Positions 46,829-58,636 of a stretch of DNA of 64,000 nucleotides are shown here, one piece after another. The translations under genes and the position numbers were made by a program. The first letter of the stretch is position 1; each line of letters begins with the position of its first letter. Below the pieces are notes generated by a model. That model was not told the origin of the DNA, did no database searches, and saw only the letters and a list, made by a program, of their open reading frames with translations. This stretch comes from Aldrovandia affinis (taxonomy: Eukaryota > Chordata > Actinopteri > Notacanthiformes > Halosauridae): assembly GCA_029706075.1 (NCBI GenBank), contig JAINUG010000007.1:5333501-5397500 (forward strand). Reading direction: 5' to 3'.

Positions 46829-49800
46829 CTGAGAATACACACAAAACAAACAGTCCAGTCTATTAGAAGGAATAAGGTTAAAAAAAAGTTCATTCATTCA
46901 CTGTTGGTGTAGTAGGTTTGGCTCACAAGAACTGGGGCGTATTCAAGAGCACTAAAGCGTTACATGAATGTTTTAAAAAGGAAACGGGCTGCTGGGTGGC
47001 TCATCCTGTTTAAAACACTGGGTTTCAGTGTGTGACGCGCCCCAGGGTCTGGTATTGAATAATGACTGTGCCAGTGCTGCAAACCCCACAGGGCAGTGCA
47101 TGTCCCAGTCTCATCATGCAAGAGAGTCTCCACCGTCCTCCCGAATTGGCGGACGTTGAAATGATACAAATACAATTAGAAATGAGGAGAATAGGGAAAG
47201 AGAACATTTGGATAAAAATTGTGTAAAAGTAAAAATTTGTGTCATTTTCAATGCCTACCCGAAGCAGCTACCATTTCATTATGATTATAGAGATGGAAAT
47301 GAAAGCAGGCAGCTGATAACTGACAAAAACAATCAAGGAAGGGGAGGGTTTTGGGGTACCGTACCTGACGATGATGCCAGGTCGGAGGTCAAAGTTCTTG
47401 TTGACGATCTGCAGGAGCTCTTTCTCATTTTTCTGGGCTGAGCCGTAGGTGAAAAGGGAGATGGACAGTGGGTGTGCCACTCCAATGGCGTAGGCCACCT
47501 GCACCATGGGTGTAGAAAGAATGGAAATGCTGAAAACAGCTTTGTTACCTTATGTGGAGCCTCCAGGATTGCCATTTTGTAGTGGTAGGGAGGGTGAGGC
47601 TACATGAATCACATAATGGGTGGAGCCACCATTTACTGTCAATTAGTCACTTGTGTTGACTAATGGCAAGACTTCACAGCAAAAGGTTCTGATTGGTTCA
47701 AACTAGTGAGTCACTGATAACACACAATAGCTCCACCTATTTACATTAGTGATTCTCTGAAAGGTTGTCATTATTTTATCACGCTGTCACCATTTGGCAT
47801 GGTTAATTCTTGCTTGACATCAGACTGAAGTTTTACAAAATAGGTAAAGGTAATAAGTAAATATTACCTACAATAAGTAAAGGTAATATATATTTGAAAG
47901 CTTGAACTTGAAACTTTGAAAAATGTTCATTAAGATGTTACAACTATCCAACCAACTTTGCAACTATGATGTTCAACAAGACAGTCTTAAAAAGACAATT
48001 GAGCAAAGACCAATCTGGAATATATTCACACAGTTATTAGGAGTAGTTCCTTCCACCTTAGCATTCAAGGGATTTTTTGTACTCTGAGATTCACAAAACA
48101 GTTGGAAGCAGATACAGCAATCTATCAAAGGAGCATGGGATATTGTGTGCTGTCTCGATCAGTGCAACCCTCACTCAATCAATCAATTCAAGCAGTAAAT
48201 CAATCAAATTTCACATGAATTAGCACTCGCAGCAAACTACTTTTCACAGAGTGCTTCAGGCCTGAAGCTCCATGTAGAAAGGGGACTCATGGGGCAAAGG
48301 CCACCCAACAAGGAGATCAATGCCATTCCACCCCTGGGTGCCAGTGAGTCATAGTGGGGTAATAGTGGTCCAGAGGCACCCCCCCAAATCTGCCCTGCCG
48401 CCCAGCCATGTCTACAGCAACGATTGCACCAGGGCACTCACCTGCACCAGCACCCTCTTGCACAGCTTGGCTCTGACCAGGGACTTGGCCACCCAGCGGG
48501 CAGCATAGGCGGCAGAACGGTCCACCTTGGTGTAGTCCTTCCCAGAGAAGGCCCCCCCACCATGGGCCCCCCACCCTCCATAAGTGTCCACGATGATCTT
48601 CCTGCCTGTCACACCAGCGTCACCCTGTTGGGAAGTGGGAGGAGAGAGGCATGAGCAATCGCAGAGGCGGGGGATAAATCCAGTCTATATCAAAGAGACT
48701 GAATTTTTCTTCATTACATGTTTGCTATTGTTCTGTTTTGACTGTAGGACCCTTTACAGAAAGTGTTACCAAAAAAAGGGACAAGATGCCACGTGTTGTT
48801 TTGAGCGTCAAAGTGCGGACGACAGGTCAAGTGAGAGTGGTGGTGGAGCTTTGGGTGTGTGTGTTCCTGTGTGTGTTTGGGGAGGGGGTGGGGTTGAGGA
48901 GTCACCTGGGGTCCCCCGATGACAAAGCGACCGCTGGGCTGCAGGTGGTAGATAGTGTTGTCATCCAGGTACTTGGCCGGCACCACAGCCTTAATAACCT
49001 TTTCCTTCAGAATGTGCTTCTGCTCCTCCAGGCTAATGTAGTCGTCATGCTGTACAGAGATCACTATTGTGTGCACCCGCTTTGGGATCACCGCACCCTT
49101 CTCCTGGGTGTAGTACACTGTCACCTGGGAGTGGGGTGGGGTGGGGCAGATTTAATTAATTGTCCTCAAATGAGGAAATTTGCATTCACAGCTTACAGTC
49201 AACATATGTACATAGAGAGAGACTAAACCCAGGCATTCTGTGCAAGACACCTCACCCACCTCATTACTCAGGATATGACTTTATGCATTTAACGGTTCAG
49301 TAGGTTGACTGCATAGGGCACAAAGCTTTTCTTAAACAGACAGTTCTCTACCAGTAGTGTTGCTTTGAAGGTAGCCTTTTAAAACTGCACTTGCAGTGGG
49401 TGGTGGCTTCCGCACACTGTGCTCAATGTGGGTCACAGAGAGGTGATATTGATTGATTGATTGATAGATAGATAGATAGATAGAAGGATAGGCAGGCAGA
49501 TAAATAGCTACTTTATTGCGTTACAAACAGGATATTGTTTTCACAGCTGGTACAGGTGACTTGAACAACACTGATTCACACAACTTCAACAAATACACAG
49601 AAATATCAATAATTTCATTTACAACATATTTTCAAATATAGGGTTAGGTAACATAAATTGATATTATTTTGTAATAATTCAGATTGCCATCACTGTTCTG
49701 TGTACAATTCATGCTAATACCCATGTTCATTTATTGCTATTGTATTTTTAATTTTTTTGCAATATTTGTATCTGCCAAATGTATAGTCATGCCAATAAAG

Positions 49801-52800
49801 CACACCTGAATCTGAACTTGAATCTGAGAGGTGGAAGAGGGAAACATAGGCTCAATGAACTTGTCTGATTAAAGAATGGTTAAAAAAGGTTGCTCATTCT
49901 TAACATTATTTTTCACATTTCTTTTTATTTATTTATTTATTTAATCTTTAAACGGAACAAATCATGAATGATCACCAAGTATAGGCTGTTTCCTTCACCT
50001 CCACTTGCCATCTTGCATCAAGTGATCTGAAAGAATCTCAGGAACTCCAAAATAGCACCCCTGGGTTTCAGCTTCCACCTCGGGGGCCTAAGTTAGTTGC
50101 TTGAGTCTTTCCAAAGGCCAGGGTGGAGTGACAGGTGGATGGTCTCCACATGCCCCCAACCAATTACCAGCCTTCTGGGGGAGGTGGGCTTGGGGGGCGG
50201 GGGTCATTAACAAGAGGTCACGACCCCAACAGAGCATGTGCTAGTACCTCTGGCATGCGCTAACATCTCTGCCCATGCCCACGTGGGGGTCTAGCCTAGC
50301 CTCCTTGCCAGGTTTATCCAACTGAAAGTTTTCCCATGCTTGGCAAAGGACATAAAAATCACTGATTTATTTAAATTTTGAAAATGGAGCCAACTGGCAT
50401 TACAGTGCCAGCACCAGGGCTGTGTGCTCAGTCGGTGAGCTTTAAAAATATAGCTTTGCATCTTGTGCTCTTGACGTCAGGACATTCGATCAATCAGGAC
50501 ATGGTGGTGGGGGGCGGTTTAGTCGTAACACTCAGGAATGCGCTTGATTTGGAGGCAGGGATGTCTCATGACAACAACATAACCTAGTGGAGTGCGAGTG
50601 CAAACACAACAATAGTGTTCATTGATTTGGGCATTAGGGCGGCATGGTGGTGCAGTGGATAGCACTGTCGCCTCACAGCAAGAAGGTCTCGGGTTCGAAT
50701 CCAGGCCGGGGGCCTTTCTGTGTGGAGTTTGCATGTTCTCCCCGTGTCCGCGTGGGTTTCCTCCGGGTACTCCGGTTTCCTCCCACAGTCCAAAGACATG
50801 CAAGTTAGCCTAATTGGAGAGTCTAAATTGCCCGTAGGTATGAGTGTGTGAGTGAATGGTGTGTGTGCCCTGCGATGGATTGGCGACCTGTCCAGGGTTT
50901 ATTCCTGCCTCTCGCCCCTATGCATGCTGGGATAGGCTCCAGCCCCCCCGCGACCCTGACCAGGAATAAGTGGCTTAGACAATGAGATGAGATGAGATTT
51001 GGGCATTAGCTTTTCTTTTCTTTTCTTTTTTCTAATTTTCCCTTTTTCCGATTTTTACCCCGTTTTTCTCCCAATTTGGTAGCCAATTACTCCCACTGTG
51101 CTTTAGTTTAATCCCCTCCCTCAATGCCTCCTTCGAGACAGCACTCGCCGAGATGTCGACTGTAATTCCGGTACCCCAGAACCACTCCTGTCACAGCGAA
51201 CTGTGTGTCGGCTTCCCTCTCCCCTCCCTGGGGCGGACAGCCAATTGCCGCCCCAATGGCACTCCCAGCCAGAGCCGACTCTGGCGCGACGGGGAATCGA
51301 ACCCCGGTCGCCGTGGCCAGCATCAGACATTGAAACCACTAGACCACGCAGGAGGCCCGGGCATTATCTTTTTACCTCAAGTTTTTTTCCTCAAACTCTA
51401 ATTAAGCTGAAATGGAACACAAATCTCTGGCAGTCCAGGACCAGGGTTGCCTGCCCCTGATCTAGCTAGCCACTACTAATATAGGAGCTACCTAACCACA
51501 ATATACCAACAATTGCATTTAAAATGTAATACAGAATATGTGTTGGATGTATGATGAAACAGATTTTAAATAGAAGTGTACTGTACCCCTGAACAGTGAT
51601 ATGAAAAGGTTTGAGAAAACTTTTCTCAAAGTTTCTGGAAATGTTGCCGATATTGCCAGAGTATTTGTTCATCCCCTCGACAGCAGTTGATGACTCTACC
51701 TGTGTCTTGGAGTCTGGGCGGAGCCATGGAATGGTCCCATTGCGTCTGAGCTCGGCCATCCTGGCGTTGAGTCTGTGCGCCAGGACGATGGTTAGTGGCA
51801 TGCACTCTTCGGTCTCGTCTGTGGCGTAGCCGAACATCAGGCCCTGCAGAGGAGGGGCAACACCACAGAGTTCAGGAGAGTAGTTTTACACCTCACAGTC
51901 TGTGGTCCAGTTTATTTTATTAGAGGGGGTGTTAATCATTTAGATTATTCATTTATTTTATTCATTATTTTTTTGCTGGACCATTTAAGGTGAAGTTCTG
52001 TGCTCAAGGGTAGTAAGGGCTGCGATCCCACCACAGAATCAACCCCATGCCCCTCCCACCACGCCCGCACTCTGCCCTTGGGCCGTGTGTGAAAACGTTA
52101 CAGACCTGCATCAGAGGTGCCATTACCTGGTCCCCGGCCCCAATGTCCTCCTCATGCCGGTCAATGTGGACACCCTGGGCGATGTCAGGGGACTGCTGCT
52201 CCAGGGCCACCAGCACGTTGCAGGTCTTGTAGTCAAAGCCTGAAGGGCAGGAGAAACCATGGAGGCAACAAAACATCCTGGATTTATATCCCCATCCTAG
52301 CACCACAATCAATCAAAATGGCATTGATCCACCCGCTAGTCAATTACCACAATCTATCCAACTCAAACCCAGCGCCACACTCAATCAAAATCAACCCGCC
52401 GTTTCACAACCCATTCCATGTTTATATCCCCAATTATGTGTAGATGGGACCATCTTTTTTTAATAAAAAAAGAATTCCAGCCCCAGCTCGAGATTTCTGT
52501 TAACCCCTTCAGAAGAGGCTCGGCAGTCTCACCTTTGTCCGAGTTGTCGTAGCCAATGTGCTTGATGGTGTCCCTCACCACCTTCTGGTAGTCCACGTTG
52601 GCCCGGGACGTGATCTCCCCACACAGCAGCACCATGCCAGTCTTGCACACCGTCTCTGTGGACAGTGCAGAAGCCAGTAAGTGGCACCAACGCCGCAGCA
52701 GCACACAAGACACCTGTAGCAGTTTCGTAAGAGCTTCACGTAGTGGTTAGCTGACGGCCAGCTCTTTTTCAGACATAAAGTGCTGCTGTTAAATACAGCA

Positions 52801-52902
52801 AACACAGATTGTTCATTTGCTAAAAATCCCCATGGGACTACTAAAAAAAGTGTATGGGCTCCAGCATCAGTCTCAAATGAGAATAACCTCTAATACCACT
52901 GT

Positions 52903-52938
<36 letters not shown>

Positions 52939-55900
52939 GTGTTTAAGATCATAATGATTAATCAATTATAATGATGATAAATATTGTTTATTCATTTGGA
53001 TGACACTCTTATCCAGTTACTTACAAGGCGAATATGGGCATATACATTACATTACATTACAGGCATTTAGCAGACGCTCTTATCCAGAGCGACTTACACA
53101 GTTTCACATTTCTTTACATACAATCCATTTATACAGCTGGATATTTACTGAAGCAATCCAGGCTAAGTACCTTGCTCAAGGGTACAACGGCAGTGCCCCA
53201 CCTGGGATTGAACCTGCAACCTTTGCGTTACAAGCCCAGTTCCTTAACCATTATGCTAACACTGCCACCTATACATTACATTACATTACATTACATTACA
53301 GGCATTTAGCAGACGCTCTTATCCAGAGCGACTTACATTTTACATTTCTTTACAATCCATTTATACAGCTGGATATTAACTGAAGCAATTCAGGTTAAGT
53401 ACCTTGCTCAAGGGTACAACAGCAGTGCCCCACCTGGGGATTGAACCTGCAACCTTAACGTTACAAGCCCAGCTCCCTAACCACTATACCACACTGCCTG
53501 CCTATACTAACCAAGCCAAACCACAATTCAGGCCTCAAGCATCAAACAAGAAAAAGTCACAGCCTCCCTCTGCCCATCCCATTTCACAGGTCACTGAGGG
53601 TGCAGCTGAGTTCATGTACTCTAAACATACAACTAAAGCCTCCTAGACTAGGAGACAAACCCCATGACCCTCCTATCCAGAGTCCATTGTTTCTCAGTGC
53701 TGTAGTGTAGCTGACAGGATGTACCCCCCCCCACACACACACTTACCACATGCTACCTTAGCGTCAGGGTCCTGCTTCAAGTGTGCATCAAGCACCGCAT
53801 CACTGATCTGGTCACATATCTTGTCTGAAAAAGTAAAATGAATTTTCTTTTTTTACTTTGTTTGTTTGTTTGCAGACACTCTTGTCCAGAGGGACTTCAT
53901 GGCATGGCAAGCGTTAAAATATAAACATAAACAGGTATCAGTAAATGCTTTAGTATACTTGTAGTACCTAACATGTGTGCACATAGAAACCTACCAACGA
54001 TCAGTAAGAATAATAACATTACCTCATAACATTGTTCACTTGGTTCCAAAAATAGTTTGTAAGAGCAACATTAACTTGCATCATTCTACCATGTCAAATG
54101 TAACTAATTATGATATGAAAGAGTTGTATTACATTACAGTATATCGGATTTCACTCATGGGGGTGAAGAGATCAGATACAGGGCGCTAGGTCGTGACATA
54201 GTGTGGTACACAGTGTGGTGCGCATGTGACCAATGTCTGGAATTTCTGTTTTGAGTTTTCGTATTTTTACAAATGTCAGTGAGATTTTTATATTGTTTAT
54301 CCTTTCATGCTTTTCTGCACTGCATACCGTCTGTCCAGCGTGCACTGTCACTCCGAAATCCCAACTATGTTTGCGGGTGTGTGCGTGTACATGCGGGCAG
54401 AATGACACACATTTGGAATGAATGGAGAACGAAAAATGTGTTTTACAGGGCAGGGGGGATGGGGGTTTCCTTGCCTGACATTTAGCGCAACCTAGACATG
54501 ATGCGGGCTACAGCAATATAGTCGGGTGTACACTGAAGATAAGGTTTCACTACTCCTTCAGTGTGGTGCACTTGTTTCATATCAAGTGCTTTGATACTAG
54601 GAATAGCCCTCCTCCCCTCCGACATGTTGCAGTTCACGGTGGCTGTCAGTCATTTCCTTGTCAGGAAGATTATTATGTCTTACCATATATGAGTATCTGT
54701 CGAGACCCAAGAAAAAACAGCTTGGGATGTTGACAATGTTGCCCCCCAGCACAGTGGTAGAACATACTTTTTTACATCTCTGAAACCACTTGAAATACCA
54801 GCAATACTCATTTTCAGAGTATTTTTACTGTACAGTGCATTAACCCACACACTGTTCCCACAGCTGGGGAATTCAGGTAAGTGCAACTTAAAATTGCAAA
54901 TGTTACCACATTCCTTTTCTTACCATATTATTACCACTTTCATCCTGAGGCATCCAGTTAAGTGCCATGCAGATGATAGCTCTTCACAAGCCTTTCACAC
55001 GGAGACAAAGTTATTTTAGTAATGTTAATGTTAAATGCGGTACGTGTGAAGGAAAGGGGTAAATGCAATGATTAGACAAACTACTGTCTGGATTTACAAT
55101 AGGATGTTGAGGAAGGCTATTTATATACAAAGGATAAATAATGAACCACTGGGTGTTGATTACCTAAAAATATTGTTACATATTGCGTTTGGTGTTGGCA
55201 GTACACAGACAGATGTTCTGCCACGTCAGAGCTTCTTGTCTTCTCTAGCTAAGGGATATGCAACAGCTGGATCATGCCCCATCCATCCCTGCTCACATTA
55301 AAATCCCCTCTAACTTTGCCTCTTTTCCCATTAAAAAGGCACAAAAATGAAGTCTCCCGTTAAAATGCACTCTTACCCTGCCTCTTTTCCCACTCAAATG
55401 CGCTGTAACTCTCTCTAGTCCCATTCAAATGCGCTATAACTCTATATCCCGTCCCAATCAAACACCCAGTAATTCTGCCTCTGGTCACACCCCACCTTCC
55501 TGGGACCCAGCTGCTGAGGCAATGCTGTACCCAAGTTACATCAGAAACAGCCAGGGCGGCGAGGGCTCAGCCTGTATGGGAAGTCCATTATTAAACCAAA
55601 CAATGGGGCCAAAATGTTTCAAAATCCCTGATACACCTGGAAATGTTTCTGTTCACTAAGAGTAAGTATGTCTAAAAGTATGGTGCACAATATGTGGCAA
55701 TAACTGCACAGTACATATTTTGAAAATGATTATTCGATTATGTTCCAAACACATGGGCTCTTTAAATATATATGAGAAAATGTAGTCGTTTTAAAAACCT
55801 AAAGGACATAAAACTATGCAGGTCACATACACCCACGATGCCGAATTCTGAGATGGATTTTCAAAAGTGAATATCTATCTTTTTTAAATGCCTCACCTTT

Positions 55901-57035
55901 TCTGAGAGTACTTTTCTCTTGAAAGCGCTTGTGACTGGGAGACAGTAAAGCTCAATGAAGATTCAGTATAGTGCATTCCTGATTTATCACAATAGGAGCC
56001 AAATCAAGCACACACACACACACACACACACACAGCTACCGCAGCTGTCCCACAGTCTTTGCCCAGGACTCAGCACTCTATATTGTTCAGCCTTGGACCT
56101 TGTCGCAGAACCGTAATAAACCAGCCGATGGACTTGACTGGCTTATTTTTAAACCAGCTCAGCAGTGCACTGCACAGATATCATTTCTATAACCTATAAC
56201 CTATAACATTTCAGCAACATATGATCAGATGGACTTTAGAAATACAAAAAATCTATGTGGCTCAGCTCATCTGGTGTGCCGAGAGAAATCAATCATATAG
56301 CATGTGCGTATGTTAAGTTCAAGTTCAAGTTGACCTGAAGTCACTGTGATGACTGGAAAATGAGGGTGTGGCACAGATGAACAGGTGTGAGGCACTGCAT
56401 GAGTGTGCATATGTATGTTGGTTTGTGAGAGTGTGTGTGTGTGTGCACGCGTAAATGTACAGACATTTTGACCTGTAGTGGTAGTCTACAGCAATGGCTC
56501 AGATGCACTCCTCTTGCCCTCTGTACACTGTAACACTACTCTCTGTGTGCAGCACGTGTCGCTGAGCGCCAAAGACAGGTCAATGGAATACCTTCCTGGG
56601 CCTGCAGTAACGGTTTGCGGTAAACTGGAGAAGATCTCAGACATGACATTTACTGCTATGCTCTAATGCAACTCTAACACAGCTTACTGCTCTGTTCTAA
56701 CACAGCTTACTGCATTGCTCTAACACAGCCTGTGTTCATTTAGGCCAATCAGTTTCGAGTTCAAAGACATCTGTAGAATCGTGAAAGCTCTGCATGTCCA
56801 ATTCAGCTTGTACAGCCCCCGTGTTGCATCATGAAATGATGCTGTACGTTTCCATACAAGAATAGGGCTTATAGTTGTGCTACCCCCACCCCCCCTCACA
56901 GTTTGCAAGTTTTCTCTGACCATACACAGAACATGGTCACTCACCTGGATGCCCCTCTCCCACAGACTCCGAGGTAAACATAAAAGACCCGTCATCGTGC
57001 AGACAGTCATACCAGCCGTTCGATGGACCGTTCAT
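46726..57035 (-). CDS. mat1a: S-adenosylmethionine synthetase, MAT1A type (nine exons, 395 aa)
   Basis: Exons in coding order are 57035-56945, 53824-53747, 52655-52533, 52239-52127, 51843-51700, 49124-48906, 48624-48442, 47498-47365 and 46828-46726. They sum to 1,188 nt, exactly 395 codons plus TAG, with GT-AG junctions throughout. The cytosolic enzyme makes S-adenosylmethionine from methionine and ATP. Catalytic residues are all present: H29, D31, the GAGDQ motif with D134, D179 and K181 in RPDSKT, K265, and the GGGAFSGKD loop with K285, K289 and D291. MAT1A identity rests on the MNGP start, C60 and C68 (Ala in MAT2A), K47 in HLKQDP, and the neighbouring DYDC gene. Human MAT1A position 120 (rat Cys121) is Gly here. 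Upstream TATA and E-box fit regulated expression. SINEs lie in the second and fifth introns. Confidence 0.97.
47365..47498 (-). CDS. mat1a: mat1a exon 8
   Basis: 134 nt. Encodes [20 protein letters not shown] through [10 protein letters not shown]. The donor is GTACGG. Confidence 0.97.
47499..48441. other. mat1a intron 7
   Basis: 943 bp, no repeat or gene recognised. Confidence 0.5.
48442..48624 (-). CDS. mat1a: mat1a exon 7
   Basis: 183 nt, phase 0-0. Encodes residues 257-317, including K265 in [14 protein letters not shown] and the phosphate-binding loop [14 protein letters not shown]. Confidence 0.98.
48906..49124 (-). CDS. mat1a: mat1a exon 6
   Basis: 219 nt, phase 0-0. Encodes [20 protein letters not shown] through [14 protein letters not shown]. 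Confidence 0.98.
49125..50637. other. mat1a intron 5, downstream part
   Basis: Contains a GATT/GATA microsatellite at 49447-49482 and, near 49775-49825, an inverted retroposon-tail-like block (GCCAATAAAGCACACCTGAA). No gene seen. Confidence 0.5.
50638..50995 (+). mobile_element. tRNA-derived SINE with perfect 14-bp target duplication
   Basis: GATTTGGGCATTAG flanks it exactly (50624-50637, 50996-51009). The head GGCGGCATGGTGGTGCAGTG and B box GGGTTCGAATCC are followed by the body TTTGCATGTTCTCCCCGTGT and GGTTTCCTCCCACAGTCCAA. This is a SINE type widespread in fish genomes. The 3' end is a GATGA-repeat tail. It sits in mat1a intron 5, antisense to the gene. Confidence 0.93.
51010..51358 (-). 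mobile_element. tRNA-headed SINE, AATTGGC...CCAAATTGGGAGA family (copy 3)
   Basis: On the minus strand the head has TGGTCTAGTGGTTTCAATG (tRNA-Glu-like A box) and GGGGTTCGATTCCCC (B box). The body has CCAGAGTCGGCTCTGGCTGG and GGCAATTGGCTGTCCGCCCC. The tail is AATTGGCTACCAAATTGGGA. GGGCATTA flanks both sides (51001 and 51359). It is the best preserved of the three copies. Confidence 0.85.
51700..51843 (-). CDS. mat1a: mat1a exon 5
   Basis: 144 nt, phase 0-0. Encodes [20 protein letters not shown] through WLRPDSKTQ with D179 and K181. Confidence 0.98.
52127..52239 (-). CDS. mat1a: mat1a exon 4
   Basis: 113 nt. Encodes [20 protein letters not shown], then [17 protein letters not shown]. It carries the active-site GAGDQ and the Gly at position 120 where mammalian MAT1A has the redox-sensitive Cys. 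Confidence 0.98.
52533..52655 (-). CDS. mat1a: mat1a exon 3
   Basis: 123 nt. Encodes [20 protein letters not shown] through IGYDNSDK. The two Cys (60 and 68) are MAT1A-type; MAT2A has Ala at both. Confidence 0.98.
52903..52938. repeat. ATG trinucleotide microsatellite
   Basis: About twelve ATG repeats in mat1a intron 2. Confidence 0.97.
53045..53270 (-). mobile_element. V-SINE-like tRNA-derived SINE (copy 1)
   Basis: On the minus strand: a tRNA-like head with GTTAAGGAACTGGGCTTGTA and GCAGGTTCAATCCC, the conserved core TACCCTTGAGCAAGGTACTT, and the tail GTAAGTCGCTCTGGATAAGA followed by GCGTCTGCTAAATGCC and a TAATG repeat. It lies in mat1a intron 2 in the sense orientation. Confidence 0.9.
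53271..53497 (-). mobile_element. V-SINE-like tRNA-derived SINE (copy 2, tandem)
   Basis: Same head, core and tail as the adjacent copy, in the same orientation and directly abutting it, with a longer TAATG repeat between them. Either a second insertion into the first copy's tail or a local duplication. Confidence 0.9.
53747..53824 (-). CDS. mat1a: mat1a exon 2
   Basis: 78 nt. Encodes [20 protein letters not shown] and DAKVAC, including D31 and K32. The size matches the mammalian exon. Confidence 0.98.
53825..56944. other. mat1a intron 1
   Basis: 3.1 kb. A CA microsatellite lies at 56009-56034 and a short TG run near 56430. An ACTCTAACACAGCTTACTGC-type repeat occurs three times at 56665-56730. 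No other gene or element is recognised. Confidence 0.5.
56945..57035 (-). CDS. mat1a: mat1a exon 1 (start codon)
   Basis: 91 coding nt. ATG at 57033-57035 begins [20 protein letters not shown], then [10 protein letters not shown] with H29, before donor GTGAGT. The MNG start and 30-residue length match MAT1A and MAT2A. Confidence 0.96.
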
Positions 57036-57253
57036 GTCTCAGTGACCGCAGCTCAACACGGTTCGAAGAACAACTACAAACAAATGACAACAAAAGCAGA
57101 GGAATGTGTTCTGTCCACCAGCAAGCAGGCCGAGACAATGAAGCACGCAGACACTTCCCCCGTGTGCTTCTCTGTGAAGCTGTGAGACGGTCTGCTCCCC
57201 AGTGGTGGGATCACACTCTATTGAACTAGGGCTGCGAGGTCTCCAAACATGCT

Positions 57254-57281
57254 CCTATATATGGTTTGGGGGATACACGTG
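57254..57281 (-). promoter_or_regulatory. mat1a: Putative mat1a TATA box and E-box
   Basis: On the minus strand CATATATAGG lies at 57255-57264, about 220 bp upstream of the ATG, and a CACGTG E-box at 57276-57281 lies 12 bp further upstream. This predicts a start site near 57225-57230 and a ~190 nt leader. Inferred from motif and spacing. Confidence 0.45.
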
Positions 57282-58636
57282 GGTCATTTGAGCCAGTGGG
57301 ACAGTCCATTCCAGTAAGGGAATAGAGAAGGGAGGGATGATTAAAACTTTTAGGTGAGTTTCTGTTAACTATTCAACCACGGTTTTACTAACCCAGGGTT
57401 TACCTGACACCTTTTGAGCACGGAGTGGGGGGACACATTAGACCCTAAACTAAGACAGAGAAATTAGGCATTGCACTTATGTCTGTCATTCATTCTCTAT
57501 ATCTGCCTCACTAGCTCGGTGTCACACACACATACACACTAAAATTATCAAAATAATCATGACTGGAGTGATCCAGTATTGGGAAAGTATTTTTCTCTGT
57601 GTTACACAATGTATACAAAAATCTGAACACACACAAAACCCCCAACAACACACACACAACACACACACACACACACATACGCACATACGCACCTTCAGAG
57701 CTGAATGTAAACAATTTAACACCCCACTATTTTAACACACAAACCAGAGCCACGGAAGACCTGAGCAATCTATAGAAATGACACACGGCAGTTCCTCTGA
57801 TTTACGACGCTCCTGCATGCCTGACTCTGTGGACGTGATCGTGTGCGAGGGAAACGGCTTTAGACCACACGAGAGCTCTTCGGTTCTCCTCATTGATGTT
57901 GTGTCTTTTCTAGCACAGACAAGCAGATCTCCGGGATGCCCTGAAGAGGGTGGCATTGGTGCGCAAACACGCAAATCTTTCAGGAGACTTCAATGAAACA
58001 GAGGTGTTCCTGAGAACAAACCATTTTTGGGAGAGTTTATATAATATAATAGCTGAAGCTTAAACCCGGGAGACTTCCAGGCTTCTGGGAGCTGTTTGGC
58101 ATTTGTCCACCAATGAAAACAGCCAGAATGTTGAATTTATCCCCAAAATCCATCTCTCTGTGATTCCAGCATAATACCCTTGAAAATAAAAATGCCAGAT
58201 AATGGCAGACAAGCACACAGTCTCCTCTAATGTGCATTTAGCCAGCCACCACTTTTCACTTGACAGTCTACCAGTCATCACATCGGAGTAGTACATTTCA
58301 TGCGCAGCTGTCGAAGGCTGCAGGCACCCAATCGATCAAAAGCGACACTCTTGCATGCAATGAGATGAGGTATGACAATACTGCTGAGTGAAAGCCTTCA
58401 TCCTGGGGCAATGCCCCAGCCCATTGTGTGCTGCCCTGTGGGGCTGCGAGCCACAATCAACAAACGCACAATACGTGTCAGATATCAGTCCATTGGGTTC
58501 ATCCACAAACTGGAATCCAGTTCCTTCTCTTAGTACCACCCATGTTTTGGGATTTCTAAGGAAGATGGGAAGGGCCAAATACCACAAACCGAGCAAAGGT
58601 TTAAATCTTCAGCTAAACCAGTAGACCGCTGATAAC
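57282..58636. other. Intergenic, mat1a upstream
   Basis: A CA-rich run lies at 57637-57680. No gene recognised. Confidence 0.4.

Noticed and set aside
50650-50720. tRNA gene call
   Set aside because: It is the head of a SINE with a 14-bp target duplication.
53000-53646. Open frames of 80-127 codons
   Set aside because: They run through two V-SINE-like copies and have no independent support.
46726-57035. Assignment of the synthetase as MAT2A because of the TMEM150A neighbour
   Set aside because: MNGP start, HLKQDP, C60 and C68, and the adjoining DYDC gene favour MAT1A, although Gly120 and several residues (GVHIDR, DYKTC) look MAT2A-like.
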